DNA of 64,000 nucleotides, from assembly GCA_016714645.1 (NCBI GenBank), contig JADKCI010000005.1, positions 62,001 through 126,000 of the forward strand, in the 5' to 3' direction. The position numbers were made by a program, and so were the translations under genes. The notes beneath the pieces are model-generated. The model searched no databases and was not told where the DNA came from. It saw only the letters and a list, made by a program, of their open reading frames with translations. Positions 8,618 to 17,834 of the stretch are shown here, one piece after another. Position 1 is the first letter of the stretch. Each line of letters opens with the position of its first letter. This DNA is from Chromatiaceae bacterium. GTDB lineage: Bacteria > Pseudomonadota > Gammaproteobacteria > Chromatiales > Chromatiaceae.

Positions 8618-9591
8618 CGGCCTACATCCTCCGCCGCCTCCTCTACGCCCTGCCGATCCTGATCGGGGTGAACCTCATCACCTTTGTCCTCTTTTTCGTG
8701 GTGAATTCACCCGATGACATGGCGCGGATGCAGTTGGGTAGCAAGCGGGTCACCCCGGAGGCCATTGCCTCCTGGAAGGCGGAACGGGGCTACGACCAAC
8801 CGCTGCTCTTCAACGACCAGGCGCAGGGCCTGGGTCGATTGACCCAGACCATTTTTTTCGACCGCTCCCTACGGCTCTTCGTCTTCGACTTTGGCGCCTC
8901 GGACGCGGGGCGGGACATCAGCCACGATATCGGCCAGCGCATGTGGCCGAGCCTGGCGGTGGCGGTTCCGGTGTTGCTGGTGGGCCTGCTGATCAACATC
9001 AGTCTGGCGCTCTTCCTGGTCCTGTTCCGGGGCGGCACCCTCGACCTGACCGGGGTGGTGCTCCTGGTGGCCATGCTCTCCATCTCCAGCCTCTTTTACA
9101 TCATCGGCGGCCAGTACCTGCTGGGCAAGCTGCTGCGCCTGGCGCCCATCTCCGGTTACGATCTGGGGCTGGAGGCCTGGAAGTTTCTGGTATTGCCGGT
9201 GATCATCGGGGTCATGGGCGGCATCGGCTCCGGGGCCCGGCTTTACCGCACCCTCTTTCTGGAAGAGGCGGCCAAGGACTATGTCCGCACGGCCCGCGCC
9301 AAGGGCCTGGGGGAGCGGTTGGTGCTCTTTCGCCATATCCTCGGTAACGCCCTGATTCCCATCCTCACCGGCGTGGTGGTGGTGCTGCCCTTGCTCTTCA
9401 TGGGTAGCCTGCTCACCGAGGCCTTCTTCGGCATCCCCGGGCTGGGCAGCTACACCCTGGATGCCATCAACAATCAGGACTTTGCCATTGTCCGGGCCAT
9501 GGTCTTTCTGGGGTCCGTGCTGTACATCCTGGGGCTGCTGCTGACGGACATTTCCTACACCCTAGTGGACCCCCGGGTGCGCCTGAGCTGA
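8614..9591 (+). CDS. ABC transporter permease, DppB/YejB type
   Basis: A 325-residue inner-membrane permease of the binding-protein-dependent peptide class. It starts with the family hallmark MTAYILRRLLYALPILIGV and contains the cytoplasmic EAA-like loop DYVRTARAKGLGE followed by HILGNALIPIL, where the ATPase would dock. The region after the first helix includes a periplasmic stretch ending near residue 105. It overlaps the binding-protein gene by four bases and precedes the second permease by 19 bases, so the three genes form one operon. No ATP-binding gene follows. Confidence 0.9.
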   Translation: MTAYILRRLLYALPILIGVNLITFVLFFVVNSPDDMARMQLGSKRVTPEAIASWKAERGYDQPLLFNDQAQGLGRLTQTIFFDRSLRLFVFDFGASDAGRDISHDIGQRMWPSLAVAVPVLLVGLLINISLALFLVLFRGGTLDLTGVVLLVAMLSISSLFYIIGGQYLLGKLLRLAPISGYDLGLEAWKFLVLPVIIGVMGGIGSGARLYRTLFLEEAAKDYVRTARAKGLGERLVLFRHILGNALIPILTGVVVVLPLLFMGSLLTEAFFGIPGLGSYTLDAINNQDFAIVRAMVFLGSVLYILGLLLTDISYTLVDPRVRLS

Positions 9592-9610
9592 TGCCGTCCC
9601 GGAGATAAGC

Positions 9611-11050
9611 ATGCCCGTCCTGCTTCTGACCGACATCTTCGTCTTCCTGCTGGTGGGGCTGCTGCTGGCCTTTGGCCTCTACGCCGCGCGCCGGGAGCAC
9701 CTGCGCGCGCCCTGGCGATGGGTGGTCCAGAGCCGGGTGGGGGTCGTGTCTCTGGTGATATTGGGCAGCTACGCGGCCATCGGTTTGCTGGACACGGTCC
9801 ACTTCCATCCGCGCCTGGAGGCCCCGGCGGGGGGTGGCGTGGGGGGCAAGTCTTCGGAGGTGCTGAGTCTCCTTGATCTCTGGCTGGCGCCCCTGCGGGA
9901 GCGGCAGGAGAAGACCTATTCCGCGCCTTTCGCCACCCATCTTCACGCCATGGAGACCCTCGCCCAGCCCGACGGCACCAGCCGGCGGGACTATCCGCGC
10001 CTGGTCCATGGCGGGGCCCATCTGGCGGCGTCGGAGGGAGAGCGGGGCCGCGACATCATGCTGACGAGCCTGTCCGGCCTGACGAAGGGCCTGGCCCTCT
10101 GGGCCCTGGTGACAATGGTGGCCGTGGCCCTGCTGGCCTGGCGACGGCGGAGGGGGCGGGAGCGGAATCCGCCGCGGGGCCTGATCCGGGACTGGGGCCA
10201 TGCGCTGCGCGACCTGGCTAGGGGCGGCACCCAATGGCCGTGGCGGACCGGGCTCCTGGCCCTGGGGCTGATCCTGATCCTGGGGGCCGTCACCGCGGAG
10301 TTGGCGGTCAAGTACCACGTCCTCGGCACCGACAAGGTGGGCGAGGACGTGCTTTATCAGGCCCTCAAGAGCATCCGCACCGGTCTGGTCATTGGCACCC
10401 TTACTACCCTGGTGATGCTGCCGGCGGCCATCCTGCTCGGCATCATGGCCGGCTATTACCGGGGCCTGGCCGACGATGTCATTCAGTATCTCTATACCAC
10501 CCTGAATTCCATCCCCGGCGTTCTGCTCATCGCCGCCGCCGTGCTCATGCTCCAGGTCCACATGAGCAATCATGAGGCGGAATTCACCAGCCTGGCGCAA
10601 CGGGCTGACCTGAGGCTTTTTTTCCTCTGCCTCATCCTGGGGGTGACCAGTTGGACCGGGCTCTGCCGCCTCTTGCGGGGCGAGGCCCTCAAGCTGCGGG
10701 AGGTGGATTATGTCCAGGCCGCCCAGGCCCTGGGGGTGGGGAACCTGAGCATTATTGCCCGCCATATCCTGCCGAATGTCCTGCATCTGGTGATCATCGC
10801 CCTGGCCCTGGATTTCAGTGGGCTGGTCCTGGCGGAGGCGGTGCTGTCCTACATCAACATCGGCGTGGACCCGACCATGAATTCCTGGGGCAACATGATC
10901 AATGGGGCGCGCCTGGAACTGGCGCGGGAGCCCATCGTCTGGTGGTCCCTGGCCAGCGCCTTTCTTTTCATGTTTGTTTTGGTGCTCTTCGCCAACCTGC
11001 TGGCCGACGTGGTGCGGGACGCCTTCGATCCCCGTTTGCGGGGGGCCTGA
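9611..11050 (+). CDS. ABC transporter permease, DppC/YejE type, enlarged
   Basis: A 479-residue permease, longer than the usual ~300 residues because of an N-terminal extension: a first helix (LLLTDIFVFLLVGLLLAFG), a second helix and a ~100-residue soluble region before another helix around residues 150-175. The C-terminal ~270 residues are the canonical domain, with YHVLGTDKVGEDVLYQ, the EAA loop EVDYVQAAQALGVGN, HILPNVLHLVI and the ending LLADVVRDAFDPRLR. It is the second membrane subunit of the importer encoded just upstream. The partner ATPase must be elsewhere or shared. Confidence 0.88.
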   Translation: MPVLLLTDIFVFLLVGLLLAFGLYAARREHLRAPWRWVVQSRVGVVSLVILGSYAAIGLLDTVHFHPRLEAPAGGGVGGKSSEVLSLLDLWLAPLRERQEKTYSAPFATHLHAMETLAQPDGTSRRDYPRLVHGGAHLAASEGERGRDIMLTSLSGLTKGLALWALVTMVAVALLAWRRRRGRERNPPRGLIRDWGHALRDLARGGTQWPWRTGLLALGLILILGAVTAELAVKYHVLGTDKVGEDVLYQALKSIRTGLVIGTLTTLVMLPAAILLGIMAGYYRGLADDVIQYLYTTLNSIPGVLLIAAAVLMLQVHMSNHEAEFTSLAQRADLRLFFLCLILGVTSWTGLCRLLRGEALKLREVDYVQAAQALGVGNLSIIARHILPNVLHLVIIALALDFSGLVLAEAVLSYINIGVDPTMNSWGNMINGARLELAREPIVWWSLASAFLFMFVLVLFANLLADVVRDAFDPRLRGA

Positions 11051-11071
11051 TACCGCTCGGCCGGCGCCGCC

Positions 11072-11725
11072 TTACCCCTCGCCGTGGCCGCCGGACAGCA
11101 TGGCGAGCTGGATATGGCGGATGGCCCTATTGACGGCCTGGCCAAAGAGGTCGAGGTGGAGAAGCTGCTGGATGCGCTCCCGACGGTCCTCCGCCACCGC
11201 CTGACTGAAGACCTCGGCCAGCAGACCGCTACGTTCCGCCAGGGCCAGGAGGAAGGTATCCCGAGGATCAGGGATGTCGTCGGTGAAGAGGATGTTGGCG
11301 ATGCGGCGCTTGACCTCGACCATTTCGCGTTCGTCCACGAGGGGATAGACGCGGGTGTGAAAGACCCAGAGAAAGCGCTTGTCGGCCCGCTCCAGAATGC
11401 CTCGGGCCAGGAGGCGGTCGATGGTCAGGCTCCGCAACCGGGCGCCATGGATCGCCAGGGCAGTGATCCAGTCCTGGATGGATTTTGATGCCGGGGCCTC
11501 GGCGATCCGGGCCAGGCAGAAGTCAAGAATGGGTTCGTCAACCGGCTTGGGGTCAACCAGGATGAGGTGGTGGCGTGGGTCGGAGTCAATGCGCCCCAGC
11601 AGGGCGAGATCCATGAGGGCCGCCCCGGCGAGCACGGAACTCATGACCGGGAAACCGATTTCGGCAAAGTCGCCACTGTCCTCGTCATGGGCCAGCAGCA
11701 GGAATTCCTCGGCGAAGGTCAGCAT
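11072..11725 (-). CDS. GPP34 family phosphoprotein (copy 1)
   Basis: A 217-residue member of the GPP34 family (bacterial relatives of Golgi phosphoprotein 3, which binds phosphatidylinositol 4-phosphate in eukaryotes; the bacterial role is not established). Signatures are the start MLTFAEEFLLLAHDE, the hydrophobic ALMDLALLGRI, a DPKPVDEPILD segment, and RGILERADKRFLWVF followed by YPLVDE. A second copy of the same fold lies just upstream on the same strand, sharing the first ~15 residues almost exactly. The two genes converge with the permease operon and are not part of it. Confidence 0.85.
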   Translation of the reverse strand: MLTFAEEFLLLAHDEDSGDFAEIGFPVMSSVLAGAALMDLALLGRIDSDPRHHLILVDPKPVDEPILDFCLARIAEAPASKSIQDWITALAIHGARLRSLTIDRLLARGILERADKRFLWVFHTRVYPLVDEREMVEVKRRIANILFTDDIPDPRDTFLLALAERSGLLAEVFSQAVAEDRRERIQQLLHLDLFGQAVNRAIRHIQLAMLSGGHGEG

Positions 11726-11788
11726 GGTGATAGCGGCGATGATCAGGCTAGGGCAGGGCGATTTGGGCGCGTGTTCTGGCCGGGCGGG

Positions 11789-12436
11789 TCAGAGCCCCGG
11801 GGGTGGTATCAGGGGGGCGTTGAGGGTATCGCGCACATAATCGCACACCACCTGGCCGAGCATGTCGAGCCGCACGATGCCCTTGATGCGCTCCCGGCGG
11901 CGATCCACCTCGTCCGGGTTGAAGACCCGGCTCAGCAGGTCGCTGCCATCGGCCAGGGCGATGAGGAAGGTGTCGCGGGGGTCCGGGATCTCGTCGCTAA
12001 AGAGGATGTTGGAGATGCGTCGCTTGACTTCGACCGTCTCCCGATTGTCCTTCATGGGATAAACGCGGGTATTAAATACCCAGAGGAAGCGCTTGTTCTC
12101 GCGCTTGAGGATACCGCGCGCCACCAGCCGCTCCAAGGCCATGTCGCGCAGGGCCTCGCCATCCCGGGATAGCTCATCCACCCAGTCCTCGGTCGTGGTT
12201 AGGTCGGCACTGCCACCGATGCGGGCCAGACAAAAATCCAGGACGGGTTCACCCGTCTGGCCAGGAGTAACGAGGATCAGCCGTTGCCTGTCCATGTCAA
12301 TGCGGTTGAGCAGGGCAAGGTCCATCAGGGCGGCCCCGGCGAGGGCGGCGCTCATGACGCTAAAGCCAACATCGGCGAAGTCGCCAGTCTTCTCGTCATG
12401 GGCTAGCAGCAGGAATTCTTCGGCGAAGGTGAGCAT
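11789..12436 (-). CDS. GPP34 family phosphoprotein (copy 2)
   Basis: A 215-residue paralogue of the neighbouring GPP34 gene, with MLTFAEEFLLLAHDEKTG, AALMDLALLNRIDMD, RGILKRENKRFLWVF and YPMKDNRETVEVKRR. The start at 12436 is preferred over an in-frame ATG at 12493 because it aligns exactly with copy 1. The spacing between the two copies is about 60 bases, so they are probably co-transcribed. The pair looks like a tandem duplication that has since diverged. Function is unknown beyond a family expectation of lipid-headgroup or membrane association. Confidence 0.85.
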   Translation of the reverse strand: MLTFAEEFLLLAHDEKTGDFADVGFSVMSAALAGAALMDLALLNRIDMDRQRLILVTPGQTGEPVLDFCLARIGGSADLTTTEDWVDELSRDGEALRDMALERLVARGILKRENKRFLWVFNTRVYPMKDNRETVEVKRRISNILFSDEIPDPRDTFLIALADGSDLLSRVFNPDEVDRRRERIKGIVRLDMLGQVVCDYVRDTLNAPLIPPPGL

Positions 12437-12722
12437 GTCGGCACCAGTGCAAGGGAGGGAAGGGGCACATCTGAACGCCAAAGACGCTATCACAGCCGCA
12501 CCTTGCTGGCAATTTGGTATGGTGGTCCCGGGTGGTCTGGTGGTCCTGGCGGGTTGCCAGCCTGTATCCGCAACGCCGACCCACTGGGGATTTTGTTAAA
12601 CTGCCGGCCCACCCCAGTCCCGATAGCCCAATGGCGACTACCGGGGCCGCCTGGTCCGACGCTACCACCATGCCCATCCTGCGGCGGCAGGGGCCGCACC
12701 ACTTCTGAAGGGATTAAATATC

Positions 12723-13154
12723 ATGGTCCTGGAACAAAGTTTTACGCTGCGGAACGACCCTAGGGATATCTCCCAACTCGCGGAGCAGATCGAGGCCTTC
12801 GGCAAGGAGGGTGCCCTCTCGGTCCAGCACATTTATCAACTTAACCTGGTTCTGGACGAGCTGCTGACCAATATCGTCTCCTATGGATACGACGACGACT
12901 TGACCCACGAGATCGGCCTGCGGTTGCGCGCGGAACCCGGACATCTTACCGCCATCCTCACGGATGACGGCAAACCCTTCAATCCACTTGAGGAGGCCCC
13001 GGCCGCCATCCTCGATGGTTCCATCGAGGATCGGCCGATTGGCGGCCTGGGTATTCATTTCATGCGCACTCTGATGGATGAAGTCGCTTACCAGCGTCAG
13101 GATGGCCACAATCAACTAATCCTGATCAAGCACTTGAGTGCCCAGGAGGGCTGA
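12723..13154 (+). CDS. RsbW-like anti-sigma factor / serine kinase (HATPase_c_2)
   Basis: A 143-residue GHKL-type ATPase of the anti-sigma-factor/switch-kinase family. The N-box is visible in LNLVLDELLTNIVSYGY (Glu and Asn for Mg-ATP), the G1 box in LTDDGKPFNP and the G2 glycines in GGLGIHFM. Family members phosphorylate or sequester STAS-domain anti-anti-sigma factors. No STAS or sigma gene is nearby; instead its stop overlaps by one base (TGATG) with the start of the large transporter fusion, suggesting coupled expression of a regulator and an uptake system. The regulatory target is unknown. Confidence 0.85.
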   Translation: MVLEQSFTLRNDPRDISQLAEQIEAFGKEGALSVQHIYQLNLVLDELLTNIVSYGYDDDLTHEIGLRLRAEPGHLTAILTDDGKPFNPLEEAPAAILDGSIEDRPIGGLGIHFMRTLMDEVAYQRQDGHNQLILIKHLSAQEG

Positions 13155-16100
13155 TGATATTCACCGTCGCCGGTATCGCCCGGTGGCTGCTGCTATTGGC
13201 ATCCCTGATCCTGATGTCCTGCGACCAGGGATCCCAGCAACCGACGAGCGGCGGGGCGGGTGCGGCGCGGCCCGGGTTGGCGGCGGTTGCGGGCCAGTCC
13301 GGTGGGACGGCGGACCGGGACGTGGGTTGGGCCTCCCTGGGCGATCTGGCCCAGGCCCAGGGGCGAATCGGTGTCCTCCTGGGCACCGTCTTTGCCCCCT
13401 ATATCGAGCAGAACTATCCCCGGGCCCGGGTGACCACCTTCAACAGCACTACGGACCAGGTGGTAGCCCTCAAGACCGGGAAGGTAGACACGGCCCTGTT
13501 CGACGCCACCAGTGCCCAGACCCTCATCAGGGCCCATCCCGAGCTGGGGATACTCGACAAGGGCTTTTTCACCTATCCCCTGGGCATCGGCTTTCGCCGA
13601 GACCGGGCCGAGCTGCGCGAGCGGTTCAATCGCTTCCTGGAGAAGCTCCGCGCCAATGGCGGCTATGAGGAGATCCAACGCCGCTGGCTGGTCGCGGATC
13701 CCGCACAGGCGGTCATGCCCGATTTCCCGGTTATTGATCCCCGGGAAGGCTATTTCCTGGGGGTGTCCGTTGCCGACTTGCCCTATGTAGCGATTAAGGA
13801 TGGCCGCTATGTGGGCCTGGATATCGAAATCCTCCAGCGGTTCGCCGCCGAGGAGGGTATAGGCCTGGAGATTCTGTCCCTGGACTTCGGTGCCCTGATT
13901 CCGGCCCTTGCCGCGGGTAAGGTCGATATCATTACTGACGGCATGGCGATCACCGCGGAACGGAGCAGGGCCCTGGACTTCTCCATCCCTTACGCCCATG
14001 GCAGCGCGGTGGCCCTGGCCCTCAATTTCCGCCTGGCGAGAGGGATGATTGCCGGGCCCGCCGACCCGCCCACCGCGCCAGCGACAGCAGCGGGGACGGG
14101 CGGCTGGCAATCCCTGGCTGATCTGGCCCAAGGCCGGATAGCGGTTTTCACGGGTACCGCCCAGGACCTCTTCACCACCCGCGCCTTTCCCGAGGCGGAG
14201 ATCCTGCGCCTCAACAGCCAGGCCGATTTTGTGCTGGCGGTCAAGACCGGCAAGGCGGATGCCGCCATCACCGAGGCGGTTTCTATTCGGGCCATCGCTA
14301 GGGACGATCCGGAGTTGGCGATTCTGGCGGATGACTTTTACGATATGCCCATCGGGGCAGCCTTCCCCAAGAAGGCTGACGCGCTGCGCGGGCGCTTTGA
14401 CCGCTTTATCGCGGCGGCGAAAGCGGACGGGACCCTTGAGGAGATTCAGCGCCGATGGCTGATCGCCGACCCCGAGTTGGTGGTCATGCCCATGATTCCC
14501 GTCTCCGAGTCCGGCCAACCCCTGCGGGTTGGCACCTCGCTCATGGTGGGTCTGCCCTATGTTGCCCAGGACCAGGGACGGTTCATTGGCTATGACATGG
14601 AGCTGATCCAGACTTTCGCGGCTCGGGAAGGTTTGCGGCTGGAGATGGTGCCCCTAGAGTTCGACGCCCTTCTCACCTCTCTCGCCGTCGGCAAAATCGA
14701 CATCATCATGTCGCGACTTTCCATCACCGAAGAACGCCGGGCCAAGGTCGATTTTTCCACCCCCTATGACCACGAATACTCGGCCGCCCTGGTCCAGAAG
14801 AAAAATCTGGCCCCGAGCCGGGGGGAGGCGAGCGGGGAATCCCAGGCGCATGCCCCCCTGTCCAGCTCCACCTCCGCCAATGGCGGCTGGCGGTCCCTTG
14901 ACGACCTGGCCCGGGGACGCATCGCTGTCTTCGCCGGGGCCATCCAGGATCACTATGTGGTGCATACCTATCCCGAGGCGCAGGTCATCCATCTCAACGG
15001 TCATGCCGATCTAATTACGTCCCTGAAAACGGGCAAGGTGGACGCGGGCATCATCATCGCCACCAGCGCACCGGATATCCTGAAGGCCAATCCCGATATC
15101 GGCTTGCTGGGTGAGCCCATCCTACCCGTGTCCCAGGCCGCGGCATTCCGCCCGGGTGACCGGGAATTACGGGAGCGATTCGACCGCTTCATGGCGACCA
15201 TCCTCGCCGATGGGACCCATGCCGACATGCATGCCCGCTGGTTCGAGGCCGATGCCAAACAGGCCCTGATGCCGGACATCCCGCTCCCCGAGACGGGCCC
15301 GGTTCTGCGCCTGGGGATATCGGTCTTTGTTGGCCTGCCCTATGTGGGCCTGGTGGATGGCCACTATGTCGGCTTCGACATCGAGTTGGCCCGTCGCTTT
15401 GCCGCTCACGAGGGGATGCGCCTGGAGCTGACGCCCCTGGAGTTCAGTACCCTGATCCCGGCCCTGACCGCCGGCAAACTGGACCTGATCGCCTCGGCCC
15501 TGGCGGTCACCGAGGAGCGTCAAAAACAGGTCACCTTCTCCACCCCCTACGCCGAGGTCTCCTCCGTCACCCTGGCCCTGAAGAAGAACATGGGCCCAGG
15601 GGGGCAGGGGATAGCGGAGGCGCCCAGACCCGTGGAGACGGAGCCGGCACCTGGCTTCCTCGCCGAGTTGGAGGCGAGCTTTTATTCCAACCTCGTCCTC
15701 GAACAACGCTGGCGACTCGTGCTGAATGGGCTCTGGGCCACCCTCCTGATCTCGGTGGCCTCCACCCTCCTGGGCACCCTGCTCGGGGCACTGATCTGCT
15801 ACCTGCGGATGTCCCGCCGGACGCTGCCGCGGCTCCTGGGATCGGGTTACATCTTCCTCATCCGCGGCCTGCCGGTACTGTTGCTGCTGATGCTGATCTT
15901 TTACGTCGCCTTCGCCTCGGTGAACATCGATCCCCTGATCGTGGCCGTCATCGCCTTCGGCATGAACTTCGCCGCCTACGTCTCCGAGATGTTCCGTACC
16001 GGTATCGAGGGCGTGGATCGGGGCCAGACCGAGGCCGGTATCGCCATGGGCTTCACCCGCCTTCAGACCTTCCTGTATGTTGTCCTGCCCCAGGCGACGC

Positions 16101-16357
16101 GGCGCATCCTGCCGGTTTATCGCGGCGAATTCATTTCCCTGGTCAAGATGACCTCCATCGTCGGCTATATTGGTGTCCAGGATCTAACCAAGGCCGGGGA
16201 CATCATCCGCAGCCGCACCTTCGAGGCCTTCTTCCCCTTGATCATGGTGGCGGCCATCTATTTTCTGGTCATCTGGGTCCTGGGGTTGGCCCTCGACCAC
16301 ATCGATCGCCGGACGGATCCAAAAAGGCGCATTAAGGTGGGCGTGGAAACGCCATAA
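13154..16357 (+). CDS. Triple solute-binding-module / ABC permease fusion lipoprotein
   Basis: A 1067-residue protein joining three repeated solute-binding modules to a HisM/GlnP-type permease. A lipoprotein signal ends near LILMSC (~residue 23). Each module begins with a lobe-2 unit: GWASLGDLAQ (~57), GWQSLADLAQGRIAVF (~316), GWRSLDDLARGRIAVF (~577), including the repeated LKTGKVD or VKTGKAD motif. Each then continues with a lobe-1 unit: LPYVAIKDGRYVGLDIEIL, LPYVAQDQGRFIGYDMELI, LPYVGLVDGHYVGFDIELA. The order lobe 2-lobe 1 is the reverse of normal SBP_bac_3 proteins. From ~850 on is the permease, with ATLLISVASTLLGTLLGALI and the EAA loop GQTEAGIAMGF. The ATPase encoded at 17835 is the likely partner. 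Substrate: probably polar amino acids, by family. Confidence 0.88.
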   Translation: MIFTVAGIARWLLLLASLILMSCDQGSQQPTSGGAGAARPGLAAVAGQSGGTADRDVGWASLGDLAQAQGRIGVLLGTVFAPYIEQNYPRARVTTFNSTTDQVVALKTGKVDTALFDATSAQTLIRAHPELGILDKGFFTYPLGIGFRRDRAELRERFNRFLEKLRANGGYEEIQRRWLVADPAQAVMPDFPVIDPREGYFLGVSVADLPYVAIKDGRYVGLDIEILQRFAAEEGIGLEILSLDFGALIPALAAGKVDIITDGMAITAERSRALDFSIPYAHGSAVALALNFRLARGMIAGPADPPTAPATAAGTGGWQSLADLAQGRIAVFTGTAQDLFTTRAFPEAEILRLNSQADFVLAVKTGKADAAITEAVSIRAIARDDPELAILADDFYDMPIGAAFPKKADALRGRFDRFIAAAKADGTLEEIQRRWLIADPELVVMPMIPVSESGQPLRVGTSLMVGLPYVAQDQGRFIGYDMELIQTFAAREGLRLEMVPLEFDALLTSLAVGKIDIIMSRLSITEERRAKVDFSTPYDHEYSAALVQKKNLAPSRGEASGESQAHAPLSSSTSANGGWRSLDDLARGRIAVFAGAIQDHYVVHTYPEAQVIHLNGHADLITSLKTGKVDAGIIIATSAPDILKANPDIGLLGEPILPVSQAAAFRPGDRELRERFDRFMATILADGTHADMHARWFEADAKQALMPDIPLPETGPVLRLGISVFVGLPYVGLVDGHYVGFDIELARRFAAHEGMRLELTPLEFSTLIPALTAGKLDLIASALAVTEERQKQVTFSTPYAEVSSVTLALKKNMGPGGQGIAEAPRPVETEPAPGFLAELEASFYSNLVLEQRWRLVLNGLWATLLISVASTLLGTLLGALICYLRMSRRTLPRLLGSGYIFLIRGLPVLLLLMLIFYVAFASVNIDPLIVAVIAFGMNFAAYVSEMFRTGIEGVDRGQTEAGIAMGFTRLQTFLYVVLPQATRRILPVYRGEFISLVKMTSIVGYIGVQDLTKAGDIIRSRTFEAFFPLIMVAAIYFLVIWVLGLALDHIDRRTDPKRRIKVGVETP

Positions 16358-16412
16358 TCTATCCGGCCCTCGTGGCCAGGTAAGCGCACTTCACTCAATT
16401 TTAGGCTAAAAC

Positions 16413-17153
16413 ATGAAGAGATTAATGGTGTTGATGATGGCAGGCCTGTGCCTGACCCTGGGTATGGCGATGCCGGCTAGTGCCAAAGAGATTCGGGTCG
16501 CCGTCTCGCCGGCCTCCCCACCCAACCTGTTCGAGGAAAATGGCCAGACCAAGGGCATGGATCTCGAAATTTTCGAGGGCTACTGTCAGGCACGGGACTG
16601 TAGCCTGAAGATCACCTCCTATGACTGGCAAGGGATGCTGGGCGCCGTCGTCAGCGGCCAGGCCGATGTGGCCTTCTCGGGTATTTCCATCACCGACAAG
16701 CGCAAGGAGGTCATGGACTTCTCCCAGCCCTATCTGGAAAACACCTGGAATCTGATGAGCCTAAAGAGCAATAACATCAAATTCGAGGATCTGGCCGAGT
16801 GGAAAAAATATACGACCGGGTACCCCCGTGGTATGGCCTACACGGATTTCATTAAAACGCAGATGGAGCCCAAGGGCCTCTACAGCCTCGATAAAGTTAA
16901 ACTTTATCCCAGCTACAACGAGGTCCTGGCCGATCTGCAGAACGGGCGGGTTGATCTGGCCTTCCTTGATGGCACCGTGGCCTCGGTGTATCGGCGGCAG
17001 TTGCCGATCCAGGACAGCTATGTGTTCACGGGCTTCGATCGCTTTGGCTTCGCCTTTGCCAAGGGTTCACCCTTGCGGGAAGATTTTGACCGCTATCTGA
17101 CCGAACTCGGGCCCGAGAAGCTGAAGGCCATCGCCGACAAGTGGCTCAATTGA
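16413..17153 (+). CDS. Amino-acid ABC transporter substrate-binding protein (SBP_bac_3)
   Basis: A 246-residue periplasmic binding protein with a cleavable-looking signal peptide (LMVLMMAGLCLTLGMAMPASA). It shows the normal lobe order: IRVAVSPASPPNLFEENG, KGMDLEIFEGYCQ, VSGQADVAFSGISITDKRKEVMDFSQPYL, then LQNGRVDLAFLDGTVASV and a C-terminal LKAIADKWLN. Two cysteines in GYCQARDCS could form a disulfide. It is the stand-alone binding protein of the operon and follows the fusion gene by 55 bases. The ligand is probably an amino acid or similar small polar molecule; nothing in the sequence fixes which. Confidence 0.9.
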   Translation: MKRLMVLMMAGLCLTLGMAMPASAKEIRVAVSPASPPNLFEENGQTKGMDLEIFEGYCQARDCSLKITSYDWQGMLGAVVSGQADVAFSGISITDKRKEVMDFSQPYLENTWNLMSLKSNNIKFEDLAEWKKYTTGYPRGMAYTDFIKTQMEPKGLYSLDKVKLYPSYNEVLADLQNGRVDLAFLDGTVASVYRRQLPIQDSYVFTGFDRFGFAFAKGSPLREDFDRYLTELGPEKLKAIADKWLN

Positions 17154-17172
17154 CCCGCGAGACCCAGGGCCA

Positions 17173-17826
17173 ATGAATTTTTGGCAAATTCTGGCCCAAC
17201 TCGCGGCAGGCGCCGGTTATACCATTCTGGTGACCCTCGCCTGTATCGCCACCGGCCTGGTCACCGGCTTGGTTGTCGCCCTGCTGGCGCGGCTGCAGCT
17301 GCGCGCCCTGGATCACCTGCTGGCGACTTACACCTACGTCTTTCGCGGCGTACCGGTATTGGTGCTGCTCTTTGTCGTCTATTTTGGCCTGCCCGGCGTG
17401 GGTCTCAATGTGCCACCCCTCGTCGCCATGATGCTCAGCCTGGGGCTCATAGCCGGGGCCTATCTGGCGGAGGTCTTTCGGGGGGCCTTTGCGTCCGTCG
17501 ATCCCGATGAAATCATGGTTGCCGAGGCCATGGGGATGAGTCGGCGCCAGATCCTGCTGGCCATCGAGTTGCCGCAAATGTTGCGCTTCGCCGTACCCGG
17601 CATGCTCAATGAATTTACGACGGTGCTGAAGTATTCACCCTTTGCCTATACCGTGGGCCTGCCCGAGATCATGAAGCAGGCCATGGCCTTGGCCGCCACC
17701 ACCCTGAGGGGGCTGGAGATCTATTTTGCCATCGGTGTGCTTTATTTCGGCATCTATAAACTTATGCTGTTCCTGGTACGGCTTATCGAGCGTCGCTTCT
17801 CCGTCCCGGGATTCATCCGACTCTGA
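17173..17826 (+). CDS. Amino-acid ABC transporter permease (HisM/GlnP family), first
   Basis: A 217-residue inner-membrane permease with about five helices, containing VTLACIATGLVTGLVVALLA, YVFRGVPVLVLLFVVYFGLP and the EAA docking loop DEIMVAEAMGMSRRQ. Length is normal for the polar amino-acid uptake class. It starts 19 bases after the binding-protein stop and precedes the ATPase by eight bases, so it belongs to a SBP-permease-ATPase-permease operon. Confidence 0.9.
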   Translation: MNFWQILAQLAAGAGYTILVTLACIATGLVTGLVVALLARLQLRALDHLLATYTYVFRGVPVLVLLFVVYFGLPGVGLNVPPLVAMMLSLGLIAGAYLAEVFRGAFASVDPDEIMVAEAMGMSRRQILLAIELPQMLRFAVPGMLNEFTTVLKYSPFAYTVGLPEIMKQAMALAATTLRGLEIYFAIGVLYFGIYKLMLFLVRLIERRFSVPGFIRL

Positions 17827-17834
17827 GGTCAGAT

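Noticed and set aside
13193..14518. 441-residue minus-strand ORF under the triple fusion
   Set aside because: Shadow frame of a repeated coding region; no recognisable protein.
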